Assembly (NCBI GenBank): GCA_039566865.1 | Contig: CM076958.1 | Coordinates: 6,486,501-6,550,500, forward strand | DNA length: 64,000 nt | Direction of reading: 5' to 3' | DNA from: Aurelia coerulea | Taxonomy: Eukaryota > Cnidaria > Scyphozoa > Semaeostomeae > Ulmaridae | Part shown: one piece after another, positions 38,587 through 48,352 of the stretch | Layout: each line of letters starts with the position of its first letter | Position numbering within the stretch: position 1 is the first letter of the stretch | Position numbers and translations under genes: made by a program | The notes under the pieces: model-generated | The model's input: only the letters and a program-made list of their open reading frames with translations | Database searches by the model: none | What the model was told of the DNA's origin: nothing

Positions 38587-38762
38587 GTTATGAACTACTA
38601 ATAGCAAAATTGAATGCAGTAGATCTGCCTTGCTGTTTATCCATAGCTATCTCACCGACAGGAAGCAGAGGGTAAAGGTCAATGATTCATTTAGCACATG
38701 GACAGAAACTGTCCTGGGAGTACGGCAAGGTTCGGTCTTGGGACCCCTTTTGTTTAACATAT
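38587..38762 (+). pseudogene. LINE reverse transcriptase, upstream fragment
   Basis: Translation gives YELLIAKLNA and then, after a frame change near 38625, FIHSYLTDRKQRVKVNDSF and VRQGSVLGPLLFNI, the QGSVLGPLLFN box of non-LTR reverse transcriptases. Everything 5' of this, including endonuclease and the first catalytic Asp, is missing. The fragment stops at 38762, where an element with long inverted repeats begins. The same protein resumes about 10 kb away at 48769 with EICNYADDTT, the catalytic YADD box. The same LINE family is present at 59.8-61.7 kb. Confidence 0.85.
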
Positions 38763-39079
38763 AGTCCAGAGGGTGAAGGGGGAGTATTACCACCCGAGCG
38801 GGGACTTTACGGTACAACGTTTCTCTATTTCACTTTTTTGCGTAGATTACGAATATGGGGGTTGAACAACGGTTTTGGGGGGCTATTCCAAGATATGAGG
38901 GGGTTTAGGCTAAATTTTTGGGATTTTTACGAAATGGATCCATGCATCGGAAAAGGTGATTCTGTTGCATGTTTTGAATATAGGGGCTATAGTATGACAC
39001 CAAATATACATATATTCTAGCCAAAGGGGTTCATTAGGGGGTCAAGGGATTTATTGGGGGGGGGGGGTTGTGTTGAAAA
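38763..39079. mobile_element. Left terminal inverted repeat of a split transposon
   Basis: The sequence starts AGTCCAGAGGG and its reverse complement matches 41800-41879 joined to 48534-48768, ending CCCTCTGGACT. The match runs for about 320 bp. The copy is uninterrupted and therefore shows what the right repeat looked like before a retrotransposon entered it. It contains a run of 12 G residues at about 39056. No clear target-site duplication is visible in the flanking LINE, and several LINE codons appear to be missing between the two flanks. Confidence 0.8.
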
Positions 39080-39098
39080 TGTCAAAGACAGATTCTGA

Positions 39099-39991
39099 TT
39101 ATTGATAAAAGCGACAGACTTGATAAAACCTCTTAAAACAGCAACAGGCGGTGCAAGCCTTAGTACAAACTGGAGAAAGATTATTTATGATCTTGTAAAA
39201 CAAAGTAAGGCGTCTTCTCCATTTTCGGCACTTTAGTGATTCCCACCCAAGTTCTGTGTACAGCCTTTCTCGAGTCTCCATGTTCCCGTAATTGCTCACG
39301 CAGCAGAATACTGGACGGGCTCTAATTTTTCCATTAAGCTCAGCAAAATGATGCTGCCACTGAACTCACATACTTTCACCGGAATATGGTAAATAATATC
39401 CCCGTAGTCAAGATGAGGTCGCACATAGAGCTTATATATCTCGTTTAGGGTATGCCTGGGCATATATTTTGAGAGATATTTTAGCAAGCTAATGCCGTTT
39501 CTTGATCTGGAGATAGCAGATTTGATATGGGCAGAAAAAGCCAAATTTGAATCTGGTAACTCCTAATTGTCTATGTTCATCTACTTTCATTACTGGTATG
39601 TTGTTAAAGAGAATTTCGGGATGATCAGTTTTAATCTTTTTCCTTGAAGATGTGAGTTCCACAGCTTGTTTTCATGGATCAGGATTAACCGGCATCCTCC
39701 AGTCATGAGCATATACACAAGGAAGGATAAGGGCCCTAGAATAGAGCCCTGGTGTACTGTTGCCGAAATACCTCCCCAAGAAGAACTCTGCCCATTCAAA
39801 ACAGTTCGCTGCTTTCTATCCGTAAGAAAACGTTTGATAAGAGAGAGAAGATTTCCTGAGACGCCACATCGTGTTAATTCAAAGATAAGACCATCATGCC
39901 AAACCCTGTCAAATGCTTTTGAAATATCAAGATGCACAGAACGAACATCGAGAGGCGGGTTACAGCCAAATGCTTTAAAAACTGTGTGCAT
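39099..39991 (-). pseudogene. Second LINE family, decayed reverse transcriptase
   Basis: Three ORFs on the minus strand belong to one protein. They contain VHLDISKAFDRVWHDGL (first catalytic Asp), LTDRKQRTVLNG and QGSILGPLSFLVY. Then, in other frames, come ISLLKYLSKYMPRHTLNEIYKLYVRPHLDYGDIIYH and LYTELGWESLKCRKWRRRL, which are typical of the C-terminal half of jockey-like LINE proteins. The YxDD box is absent; after LVYMLMTGG the text becomes unrelated, which implies a deletion. Frameshifts separate the parts. It lies inside the inverted-repeat element and is antisense to the LINE at 38.6 kb. It cannot be functional. Confidence 0.8.
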
Positions 39992-41799
39992 TATGGAGAG
40001 TAGCTGGTTGACTGTTGACTTACCCGGACAAAAACCTGATTGAATTGGGTTGATGATTCAGATGACACGAGATGTGAATATAGAGAATCATAAATGAGTT
40101 TTTCAAGTATTTTCCAAAGATTGGAAGAAGTGAAGTAGAACTCAATTTACAGAGGCTCAATTTCCTCTCCATAGAGAAACCCTTCGATCTTTACTTTCCC
40201 CTTCCTTTTCACAAGATAGGGCTCTAACATGATACACAAGAGGCCAACTTGTTTCGCTAGTTAAAACTTCTCATCAGCTTTGGCGATATCTAACACTGAA
40301 TTGAGTTCTTTTTCTAGTGAGAGGGCACACAATAGGCCACCTCATTCCCGAATTCCCGATACTTTTTCAGCCAAATTCCTGATTGCCATCATGATTTTTT
40401 ACCGAATTCTCGCTGTATTTCCTTAAGTACATCAAAACGTAGATTCATCATTTTCACGACGTCTGATGGTTCCCAGAGGCATGCACTCTGCTTTTGACTA
40501 GAATTATCATTCAGTTTAACCAAAGATATCATAAAGAACTGTGTAATATCTTGCTTTTACTTTAAGTAGGTCTTTTTTATCATTCTTTAACATTATTTCC
40601 GAAGTTCCTTGCATCCTCTTCTAGAGCAGTTCACGACGCATGATGAGGGACTTTTATGTGTGATCAAATGCAATGAGGAGCGTCGTGGCCAGGGCAAATT
40701 AAGTGCGAGGGTATTAAAATGAAGAGGTCTGGGGGCGAAGCTTCCAGCTAAACTTTAACGAAACACCCTCTACTTTTGCTTAGAACACTTCTAGTGATCC
40801 AATGTCAGTGGTACTAAAATTGAAATTGATCATTTTCTAACAGGTGATCTTACAAATTATAGCTTCTCCAGGAAACTTTTTGAGTAAACGCAGTTTTCTT
40901 TGGTTTGGAATGCCAATTTGTAACAATTTTCTTTGAATCACAACATTCAGGAAAATCTTTGTGCGAATGCATTTTACCTTGTCTTAGAACGATTCTCACA
41001 ATCTATTTGCCTGCCCCCATAATGGAAGCCTTGACAATTACATGATAGTTTGTCTGTGAAAATTTTTGAAACACCAACCTTTACTTTGGCTTAAAATGAC
41101 TCTCCCAGCCAACATCCAGCATTTCCCAGAAAGATTCTTACCCTTCCTTACCAATACCCATACCCAACTACTTTCTCTTCATTTTGAAAGAACCTCGAGG
41201 ACCATCTTTTGACAACCCCATCCGTGGCCACGCAACTGCTGAAATGAGGCACATCAAACGATGCTGAAGCTGAATCTAGCATTATAGTTTTTCAAGCTGG
41301 GTCAACCCTGCTTCCCGAAAGCTGTTGCCAAACTCCCAAATCCTGCTTGAAAAATGTGACGATTCCTGGTTCACACTTCCAAAAAAGTGGTCATTCCCGA
41401 TTCCCGGAATCATACAGGGTACCCTTTGGTAAGGGAATGTTTGTTCCTTGGTGCCTGGACGCTTATAAAAAATATAATAGCGACAGAGCTTCACGAATTT
41501 TAAATAAAAAACATTGAAGCTACATATATGTTCGTTCTCGTAATCTAACTTACGAGCAGACTTTCTGCTAAGCCAAATTAACGTTAACAGACTTTGTATA
41601 CTGACGTAACTTGGCAAGACTCAACTGCTCTTGTTCCGATCACCGGAATTTCCTCAATTTACCGACTGTGTGTTACGTTCCCTTGATTTGCCGACTGAGA
41701 TTTGGCCAGGAGGGGTACCCCACCCCCGGCACCCCCGATGTAGCTACGGCCCTGATAGAAGTTACGTGAATGCGTTAAAAAGCTTTAATTCTTCACGCA
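39992..41799. other. Interior of the inverted-repeat element, non-coding
   Basis: About 1.8 kb between the decayed LINE and the right inverted repeat. Apart from repeated words such as ATTCCCGAATTCCCGA and ATTCCCGATTCCCGG at 40350 and 41395, I see no structure, and no ORF with recognisable motifs. If the inverted-repeat element was a DNA transposon, no transposase survives here, so it would be non-autonomous. Confidence 0.5.
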
Positions 41800-41879
41800 C
41801 AATTTTCAGCACAACCCCCCAATAAATCCCTTGACCCCCTAATGAACCCCATTGTCTAGAATATATGTATATTTGGTAT
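41800..41879. mobile_element. Right terminal inverted repeat, inner piece
   Basis: About 80 bp that are the reverse complement of about 38998-39079. The match stops abruptly at ATTTGGTAT, where the 3' terminus of the Ngaro-like element begins. The remainder of this repeat is at 48534-48768. Confidence 0.8.
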
Positions 41880-42054
41880 AAATCCCCATCATAAATCTTC
41901 CCAACATATCTAAATTGTCTAACTCTGTCCTCCTAAGATAACAGACCAATAGCAGGTAACGTGGGCTAGCAGTGCATCAGCCCGGTGTTAACTGTTGGCA
42001 AGCGCATTTACGGTCGGTGATTGACAAGAAAAGCCATATTTTCCTCCGGGCCAA
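41880..42054 (-). repeat. Split direct repeat B2
   Basis: About 175 bp matching 42363-42537 with few differences, including GTGGGCTAGCAGTGCATCAG and GGTGATTGACAAGAAAAGCC. It forms the 3' end of the retrotransposon on its coding strand. Confidence 0.9.
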
Positions 42055-42181
42055 CACACCTGTCCACAGCCATGAAAAACTGCGGAGAACATAACTACTA
42101 AACCAATCAAAAACTAAAAAAACGAAGAAAATAATCAAAACTAACAAACTAAACATTCGGGAAGGGAGGGAGGGGCAAATA

Positions 42182-42365
42182 AAACAGCTCAAACGGCTAG
42201 GCCAATATGCATAAGTGACTCAGCAAGGCACGAGGCTAACTTTCACGCCCCCACACATTCCTCAACTGGGAGCAAGGTTGACTATTGTTTAGGCAATTCG
42301 CAGGAAACCCGCATTCTTTCTTCGGGTATTAACCCCGTTTAAATATGCATTTAACCGCAATTTAA
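42182..42365 (-). repeat. Split direct repeat A2
   Basis: About 184 bp matching 48353-48533, containing ATGCATAAGTGAC, ACTTTCACGCCCCCACACATTC and TTCGGGTATTAACCCCG. It abuts B1 directly at about 42363-42366, as the internal A2-B1 junction should. Confidence 0.9.
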
Positions 42366-42537
42366 TCCCCATCAGAAATCTTCCCAACACATCTAAATTG
42401 TCTAGCTCTGTCCTCTTAAGATAACAGACCAATAACAGTACAGGTAACGTGGGCTAGCAGTGCATCAGCCCGGTGTTAACTGTTGGCAAGCGCATTTACG
42501 GTCGGTGATTGACAAGAAAAGCCATATTTTCCTCCAA
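42363..42537 (-). repeat. Split direct repeat B1
   Basis: Partner of B2. It carries a small insertion relative to B2 (AATAACAGTACAGGTAACG instead of AATAGCAGGTAACG). Confidence 0.9.
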
Positions 42538-42960
42538 AGAACACAGCGTGTTCCCCCAATCACCACCTAAGTAAATATTAACGAGTTAATCCCCTGGGGA
42601 AGAAAAACATGGACCGAAAAAAGAACAGCAAAACATCAAAAGGTGTAACATATTAGATAACCGCAAAGAAAAAACAAAACAGAAAAACTTGGGACCACAA
42701 ACATGACAAAAGATGCGAGGAAAGGTGAGGCAGTTACTGAGATGAGAGGAAAACTGTTTGGCCCCTGAAAAAGGAAACTAAAACGATAAGCTTGGCATTA
42801 AGCAGGCAAAAGACCCGCCCACCAAGAAGCGCGCAAAAACAGCTGACGAGCCCAAGCAGACAACACACAGATGGCCTAACTGCCTGAAAGCACATACGCT
42901 AGCTCAGAGCATCGGACCAGCGCATGTACCCTAGTGAGCGATTACTGCACACACAACAGC
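42538..42960 (-). other. 3' non-coding part of the retrotransposon
   Basis: A-rich stretch between B1 and the minisatellite with no ORF. A methyltransferase domain, where one might be expected in a DIRS or PAT element, is not detectable. Confidence 0.6.
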
Positions 42961-42967
42961 AAGCAAT

Positions 42968-44225
42968 GAAGTCCAAAGCATTGGACTTCTGTACACAAAA
43001 CACCAAGCAAGCATGTCCAAAGCATTGGACTACTATACACCAAACAGCAAACAAGTGAGTACAAAGCATTGGACTACTGTACACACAACAACGAGCAAGC
43101 AAGTCCAAAGCATTGGACTACTGTGCATACAACAACGAGCAAGCAAGTCCAAAGCATTGGACTACTATACACACAACAACGAGCAAGCAAGTCCAAAGCA
43201 TTGGACTACTATACACACAACAACGAGCAAGCAAGTCCAAAGCATTGGACTACTATACACACAACAACGAGCAAGCAAGTCCAAAGCATTGGACTACTGT
43301 GCAGACAACAACAAGCAAGCACGTCCAACGCATTGGACTACTGTGCATACCACAACAAGGAAGCAAGTCCAAAGCATTGGGCTAATATACACCAATCAGC
43401 AAGCAAGCAAGTCCAAAGCATTGGACTATTATACACACAGCAACACGCAAACAAGTCCAAAGCATTGGACTACTATACATACAACAACAAGCAAGCAAGT
43501 CCAAAGCATTGGACTATTATACACACAGCAACACGCAAGCAAGTCCAAAGCATTGGACTACTATACACACAACACCAAGCAAGCATGTCCAAAGCATTGG
43601 ACTATTATACACACAACACCAAGCAAGCATGTCCAAAGCATTGGACTACTATACACACAACACCAAGCAAGCATGTCCAAAGCATTGGACTACTATACAC
43701 ACAACACCAAGCAAGCATGTCCAAAGCATTGGACTATTATACATGCAAGTCCAAAGCATTGGGCTACTATAAGCCAACAAGCAAGCAAGTCCAAAGCATT
43801 GGGCTACTATACATACAACAACAAGCAAGCAAGTCCAAAGCATTGGACTATTATACACACAGCAACACGCAAGCAAGTCCAAAGCATTGGACTATTATAC
43901 ACACAGCAGCAAGCATGCAAGTCCAAAACATTGGACTACTGTACACACAGCAGCAAGCATGCAAGTCCAAAGCATTGGACTACTGTGCATACAACAACAA
44001 GCAAGCAAGCCCAAAGCATTGGGCTACTCCAAACACAACAACTACCAAGGAAATCCAAAGCATTGGACTACCTTACACACAACAGCAAGCCAGCAAGTCC
44101 AAGCATCGGACTACTGTACACACAACAGCGAGCAAGAAAGTCCAAAGCATTGGACTATTGTACACATAACAGCGAGCCAGCAATTCCAAAGCATTGGACT
44201 ACTGAAAAGCATTGGAGCACTATAA
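42968..44225. repeat. 44-bp minisatellite of perfect 7-bp hairpins, about 29 units
   Basis: The unit is 44 bp and contains AGTCCAA-AGCA-TTGGACT, a perfect 7-bp stem with a 4-base loop, followed by a spacer of the type ACTATACACACAACAAC. About 29 copies occur, a few shortened (for example near 43745 and 44200). The plus strand has no stop in most units in any frame. Because 44 is not a multiple of three, every frame cycles through the three readings, so ORFs of 419 and 366 codons appear. These run antisense to the retrotransposon and are judged spurious. Confidence 0.93.
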
Positions 44226-44373
44226 GCAAAAGAGTCAGAAAAAACACAAGCGATCTCCTGAAACAACAATAACTCTATTATAAGCAATAAACAAAACACA
44301 TTTGATCATGTCAGTACCAAATACTACTGAGATAAAAAGACAAGTCAGGAGAAAGCAAGCTAATATTTTGAAT

Positions 44374-45354
44374 TCAGCAAAGTCCTTGGCTCTGGCTAAA
44401 AGCATTTAAGGTTCCCAGAGATTTTGAAGCAAGGTGTAATCGATCATGAGGTAATTTAACATACACCTTGTAGGCATCACTAGTCCACCTCCCCAGAGCT
44501 TGAATAAGGTAGTCTGGAAAACCCAGTGATGCAGCTGTTGTTGCTGCTCCGACGCGAAAACTGTGCAAAGTAAAAATCCCTGGCCATCCACATTGTTTTA
44601 AAACGTGTTGAAGGTGCACATTCAGCTTGCCTTTTGTTAAAGGTGTTCCATCCGACAGTAAAAATAAGGGACCAGGAGTTGGCCCACGGACATGAAGGTA
44701 AGACATAAGCTCGCTAACAGGGCAGACATCGGTATTTGTACGTGCTAAGACTATGTTTGTACCCTTTCCAAACTGATCAGGCTTAGAAAACTTTAAATGC
44801 ATAAAAACGTTATCTGGAACAGGCTGCTTGTCCACCGAAATGTCCTTGAGTGACAAATGTTTATTGGCTGAGAAGCCGTGTGGTGGCACAGTAAATTCTG
44901 ATGCCCATAAGAAACCAAAAAAGGCGACACAGCAAGCTGCCCACAACATCATGTCATTGTGAATGTCGAGATCTAATTGAGCGCGAATTGCATACAAGAC
45001 TAGTAATGTGATTGGCACTTTTTGATTACAAGAACTAGACTTCGAGCGTCTCAAACCCCGAATGACAAGGGGAATCCTGTTGCATCCAACTAATGGTTCT
45101 GGGAATCCTCCCTGGATGTGCAATGCTCGAACCACAGACAGGTACACCCGCATGGATGATGCTTTGCAAGTTTTGCTCAAGCTCCCTATGAACCTCAACA
45201 AAGTTAGCTCACTGGCTGGAATTTGTGACCCGCTTGCATTTAAAACATTGTTTTGTTCACAAAAACGAATAAACTGCTTCTGGGCAGAGCTGTACGTTCT
45301 TTGTGTGTTCTCTGATAATGCATTCTTTAGCAGATGTTGCCAACCTTGGTCCAA
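44374..45354 (-). CDS. Retrotransposon tyrosine recombinase
   Basis: A 326-codon ORF for the integrase of the Ngaro-like element, which joins the circular DNA intermediate to the genome. The N-terminal part (about residues 1-75) resembles a SAM-like core-binding domain. The catalytic part has HSFR (H264, R267), then LGRW and the tyrosines Y295 and Y298, one of which should be the nucleophile. Tryptophan in the LGRW position is usual for this group. The first catalytic Arg should lie in a box of the type GFLRASEF, but here the sequence is FFGFLWASEF, with Trp at residue 150. The codon is TGG, one CpG-type C-to-T change from CGG. This copy is therefore probably inactive. The ORF begins with TTG inside the end of the RT ORF, overlapping it by 28 bp in another frame, so it was probably expressed through frameshifting or reinitiation. 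Confidence 0.85.
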   Translation of the reverse strand: MDQGWQHLLKNALSENTQRTYSSAQKQFIRFCEQNNVLNASGSQIPASELTLLRFIGSLSKTCKASSMRVYLSVVRALHIQGGFPEPLVGCNRIPLVIRGLRRSKSSSCNQKVPITLLVLYAIRAQLDLDIHNDMMLWAACCVAFFGFLWASEFTVPPHGFSANKHLSLKDISVDKQPVPDNVFMHLKFSKPDQFGKGTNIVLARTNTDVCPVSELMSYLHVRGPTPGPLFLLSDGTPLTKGKLNVHLQHVLKQCGWPGIFTLHSFRVGAATTAASLGFPDYLIQALGRWTSDAYKVYVKLPHDRLHLASKSLGTLNAFSQSQGLC

Positions 45355-46946
45355 GGTGGAAAAACTAGGTGTGTTAAGTAATCCCGTGGTAACTCGAGTG
45401 AAGTTGAATCCGCAGTTGGGGCAAGACTGGAGAATGCCTGAAAATGGAAACGGGAAAGAGCATCAGCCAATTTGTTCTTAACACCTGGAACATGAACAGC
45501 AGTAAATTCGAAGCTCTTAACGATGGCCAGTATGGCCAGTTCCCGCAGCAAGAAGGCCATATGACGCTCCCTGCAATTTCCATTCCTCAAAAATTCTACC
45601 ACAGCCATGTTATCGCATTTGAAGCAGATGCGCTGTCTGCCCCAATGATCACCCCAAATAAAGACAGCTAGAACTATCAGAACTAGTTCCTTTATTGCAA
45701 TATTTAAGGTCTCTGCCCCTTCTGGCCACCTATTTGCAAACCACTGATTATTAAAAATTGCTGCAAAGCCAACGCTGCCTGCCGCATCTGATTCGATACT
45801 TAAGTCTGAGTGTTGTTCCCCTGCCAGCAGAAAAAGGCTGCACCCATTCCATTTTTTGAATAAAGTATGCCACCATGCTATGTCTTCCCTTTCCCATGGC
45901 GAGAAACGAACATAGTGGTGTAATTCTGTTACCGAATGAGCACGATCAATTAACCGTCTCAAAAAAGGTCTACCCAGCGTGATAGCCTGGCAGCAATGTT
46001 GCAAACGCCGAATGAGGGACAACAGTTCTCTCTTGGTGCCTGTTTTACGTGACACCCATTGGTCTAAAAGAGCTTTGATCTTAACAATTTTAGTATCCGA
46101 CACGCGCAACTCAAGTTTCTCTGAATCTAGGACAAACCCAAGAAAAGTTAAATACGTAGCAGGTCCTTCAGTTTTGTTGTCTGCTAGTGGCACACCAAGT
46201 TGATCACAAATGGTCATGCATGTAGATAGGGCCTGTGTGCAGTCATCCGAATTTGGCCTACATGCGACGAAAAAGTCATCTAAATAATGCTGCATTGAAG
46301 CCATAGGGCAACGAACAGCAAGCAAATGTTGCAAAACATCAGCAAATCTAGTAAACAGTTTTGGAGCGGATTGCAAACCAAACGGTAACGCCAAATCAAT
46401 AAAATACATTTCTTTCCAGCGCATGCCAAGAAGGGAACGATGCTCGGACAGTACTGGAAGTAAACGATAAGCTCTTTTCGAATCGAATTTTGCCATCAGA
46501 GTACCCTGCCCGAAGTTAGTAATCTTTGAAACAGCTTCTAGGATACCCTCGTACTTAACCTCTGCGAATTCATCAGAGATCAAGCTATTCACACTAGCCC
46601 CCTGTGGGTATGAAAGGTCAGTTATAAGCCGCCATTTTCCTGGTGTGGATTTGGGAATAACCCCAAAGCGATTAATCTGGATAGTGCTAATTGGCGGGTT
46701 CACAAAAGGGCCCGCGATAGATCCATGTTCTAGTTCAATACGTAAATAGTCATCAATAATATCCAGTTGTGATAAAGCAGTTTTACAGTTATGAGCAGCT
46801 GAAACTGGGGGACCGCCTTGTACCCCTAAATCAAAGCCAAATTTGAGTCCATCTGATAACCAATCTGCATCTAAATGCGGTGAAAGATCTAAAAAATTCT
46901 GCCAAACAGCAATGTTTAAAGGCGTGACTGAACTAGGTGGTGCCAA
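45327..46946 (-). CDS. Retrotransposon reverse transcriptase and RNase H
   Basis: A 539-codon ORF. The RT domain spans about residues 60-300, with FGVIPKSTPGKWRLITDLSY, LMAKFDSKRAYRLL (first catalytic Asp), LPFGLQSAPKLFT and the active site YLDD at 221-224. RNase H follows, with Asp387 (SIESDAAG), Glu420 (IAIKELV), Asp445 (CFKCDNMA) and Asp495 (NKLADALSRF), so the four acidic residues appear intact. This order is typical of DIRS-order elements. The ORF has no ATG near its start; it opens just after the end of gag, shifted by -1, so frameshift expression is likely. A pyrimidine-rich TTTTATTTTACAG precedes the frame and could instead be a splice acceptor. Confidence 0.9.
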   Translation of the reverse strand: MAPPSSVTPLNIAVWQNFLDLSPHLDADWLSDGLKFGFDLGVQGGPPVSAAHNCKTALSQLDIIDDYLRIELEHGSIAGPFVNPPISTIQINRFGVIPKSTPGKWRLITDLSYPQGASVNSLISDEFAEVKYEGILEAVSKITNFGQGTLMAKFDSKRAYRLLPVLSEHRSLLGMRWKEMYFIDLALPFGLQSAPKLFTRFADVLQHLLAVRCPMASMQHYLDDFFVACRPNSDDCTQALSTCMTICDQLGVPLADNKTEGPATYLTFLGFVLDSEKLELRVSDTKIVKIKALLDQWVSRKTGTKRELLSLIRRLQHCCQAITLGRPFLRRLIDRAHSVTELHHYVRFSPWEREDIAWWHTLFKKWNGCSLFLLAGEQHSDLSIESDAAGSVGFAAIFNNQWFANRWPEGAETLNIAIKELVLIVLAVFIWGDHWGRQRICFKCDNMAVVEFLRNGNCRERHMAFLLRELAILAIVKSFEFTAVHVPGVKNKLADALSRFHFQAFSSLAPTADSTSLELPRDYLTHLVFPPWTKVGNIC

Positions 46947-46951
46947 GCCAC

Positions 46952-47563
46952 TTAAATCTGTAAAATAAAAGTCAATATCTTGTCACTTTGAGTGAGACTT
47001 TTTTGTAGTAACAGGGCTTGGTGATCGAGAGCGGCGCTTGCTTGAGTACACTGCAGATGAGGCTGCAAGAGGCTCTGCTCCCCACAATCATTTGAACGAT
47101 GAGGACCCTGACATTTTTGGCAAACATGGCGGTATTTACAGCGTGGAAACGAACAACTTGAAAAATTCCAAGAGAAGCAGACAGGAGCATCTTTTTTGGG
47201 CTCAACTTTATTTGGTTGGGCAGATCTGTGTGCAACCGCCGCACCTTGTGTCACCACTGTTGACAAATATAAGGTGGGCTCAAGGCATGACCACGATAGG
47301 TCCTTCCTCTCGGCTGCTTGTTTACGAAAGGCCCTATCGCAGTCAAGCCACCCTCCTCCTTGGAGATCGCGGTGTGCTTTGGACAGCAGCAAAAAATAGC
47401 TTATGAGGCTACCAATTTTCTCTGGTGTTTGTTGGCCTACGACTCCTGTGTATATAGCCCAGGCTTCTGACCAGTCAAGGAACGACTTAATTGGCTGCAG
47501 CTCACCCTTGACTAGTCGCGACATCTGGGCCCCAGAGGGCTCAACACCAGGCAGCTTATCCAA
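46952..47563 (-). pseudogene. Retrotransposon Gag, C-terminal part with CCCH-type zinc motif
   Basis: Continues the Gag protein of 47512-48102 in another frame. It has a Trp-rich stretch (FLDWSEAWAIYTGVV) and a Cys/His motif CFSWNFSSCSFPRCKYRHVC followed by CQKCQGPHRSNDC, probably zinc-binding and involved in RNA binding. The break from the N-terminal part is at a run of eight T residues (coding strand) near 47580-47588. One more T would make the two frames continuous. This could be an inactivating deletion or a slippery site; a homopolymer sequencing error cannot be excluded. Confidence 0.75.
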
Positions 47564-48102
47564 ATTACCGGGGCGCAGGAAAAAAAATCGACAAACTGCC
47601 CCTTTTTGATCATATTCACAATATAACCTGGTATTGGTGGAATATTGCCTGAAACTGACATTGCTGGGGCTGAAGAATGACTCAAAAACTGCTCAGGATT
47701 GAGCCCCCATGCTTCCTTTTGAAGGTTGGCAAGCAACTGAAAAGGCGTAGTTGTTGAAGCCAAGAAACTATTACCCCCTGCACTTTGTGCAGGCAAACTG
47801 TGGCTGGTTGAAGCAACTGGAGTGTTGGCTACAACTGGGACAAAAGATGGGGCAGCTGCAGAGTGGTGTCCCTGGCCTCCCTGACCTTGGGAAGTGACCG
47901 GAGGATTACCTGACTGCGTGCTTGGGTTTGGGGCAACAACACCTGTCCCAGAGCTTGTTCTCTGCAAAACGAGCTGCAAAGAATTTTGGATAGCAGCCAA
48001 GGAAGATTCGAATGTTGAAAGCCTTGCATTCATCACTTGGCCTTCCTCTCCTTCAGCATGTTGCCCCTCCTGAGAGGGTGTGCCATTTCTCTTATCTGAC
48101 AT
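47512..48102 (-). CDS. Retrotransposon Gag, N-terminal part
   Basis: Starts at the ATG at 48102 (MSDKRNG). A short predicted coiled region (about residues 25-50, MNARLSTFESSLAAIQNSLQ) is followed by a long Ser, Pro, Gly and Ala-rich linker and then LANLQKEAWGLNPEQFL and IPPIPGYIVNMIKKGQFVDF. The product presumably packages the element RNA. The last residues after GQFVDF are out of frame relative to the downstream Gag part, so the natural protein should continue into 46952-47563. Assignment as Gag rests on position and composition plus the zinc motif downstream. Confidence 0.7.
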   Translation of the reverse strand: MSDKRNGTPSQEGQHAEGEEGQVMNARLSTFESSLAAIQNSLQLVLQRTSSGTGVVAPNPSTQSGNPPVTSQGQGGQGHHSAAAPSFVPVVANTPVASTSHSLPAQSAGGNSFLASTTTPFQLLANLQKEAWGLNPEQFLSHSSAPAMSVSGNIPPIPGYIVNMIKKGQFVDFFSCAPVIWISCLVLSPLGPRCRD

Positions 48103-48352
48103 TTTAAACACTGAAACACTGTACTGATAGCTAGTAGGCCTACCAAAACAAAGAACAATCTCACCCAATATTGATCACCTAAGATTAATCTCTCCAAGTC
48201 GATGGGATTCTCTGCAGAAAACGAACACCAGCAGCAAGCAAACTCTGCGAGGACAGCACAGCAAGCAGCAGATACCAATTACAAGGCACCTTTATGCAAC
48301 GATCCACTTACAAATCTTTGTAATAACTTTAATAAATTTCGACAGCAAATAA

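Noticed and set aside
39056..39067. Run of 12 G residues as a quadruplex element
   Set aside because: The partner inverted repeat has six at this place, so it is probably a slippage-prone homopolymer.
42968..44225. Regular palindromic repeats suggestive of a CRISPR array
   Set aside because: Spacers are near-identical repeat sequence rather than unique, no cas genes exist, and the setting is a eukaryotic retrotransposon.
43013..44272. A 419-codon and a 366-codon plus-strand ORF
   Set aside because: They read through a stop-free 44-bp repeat, cycling through all three frames, and lie antisense to the retrotransposon; the length follows from the repeat.
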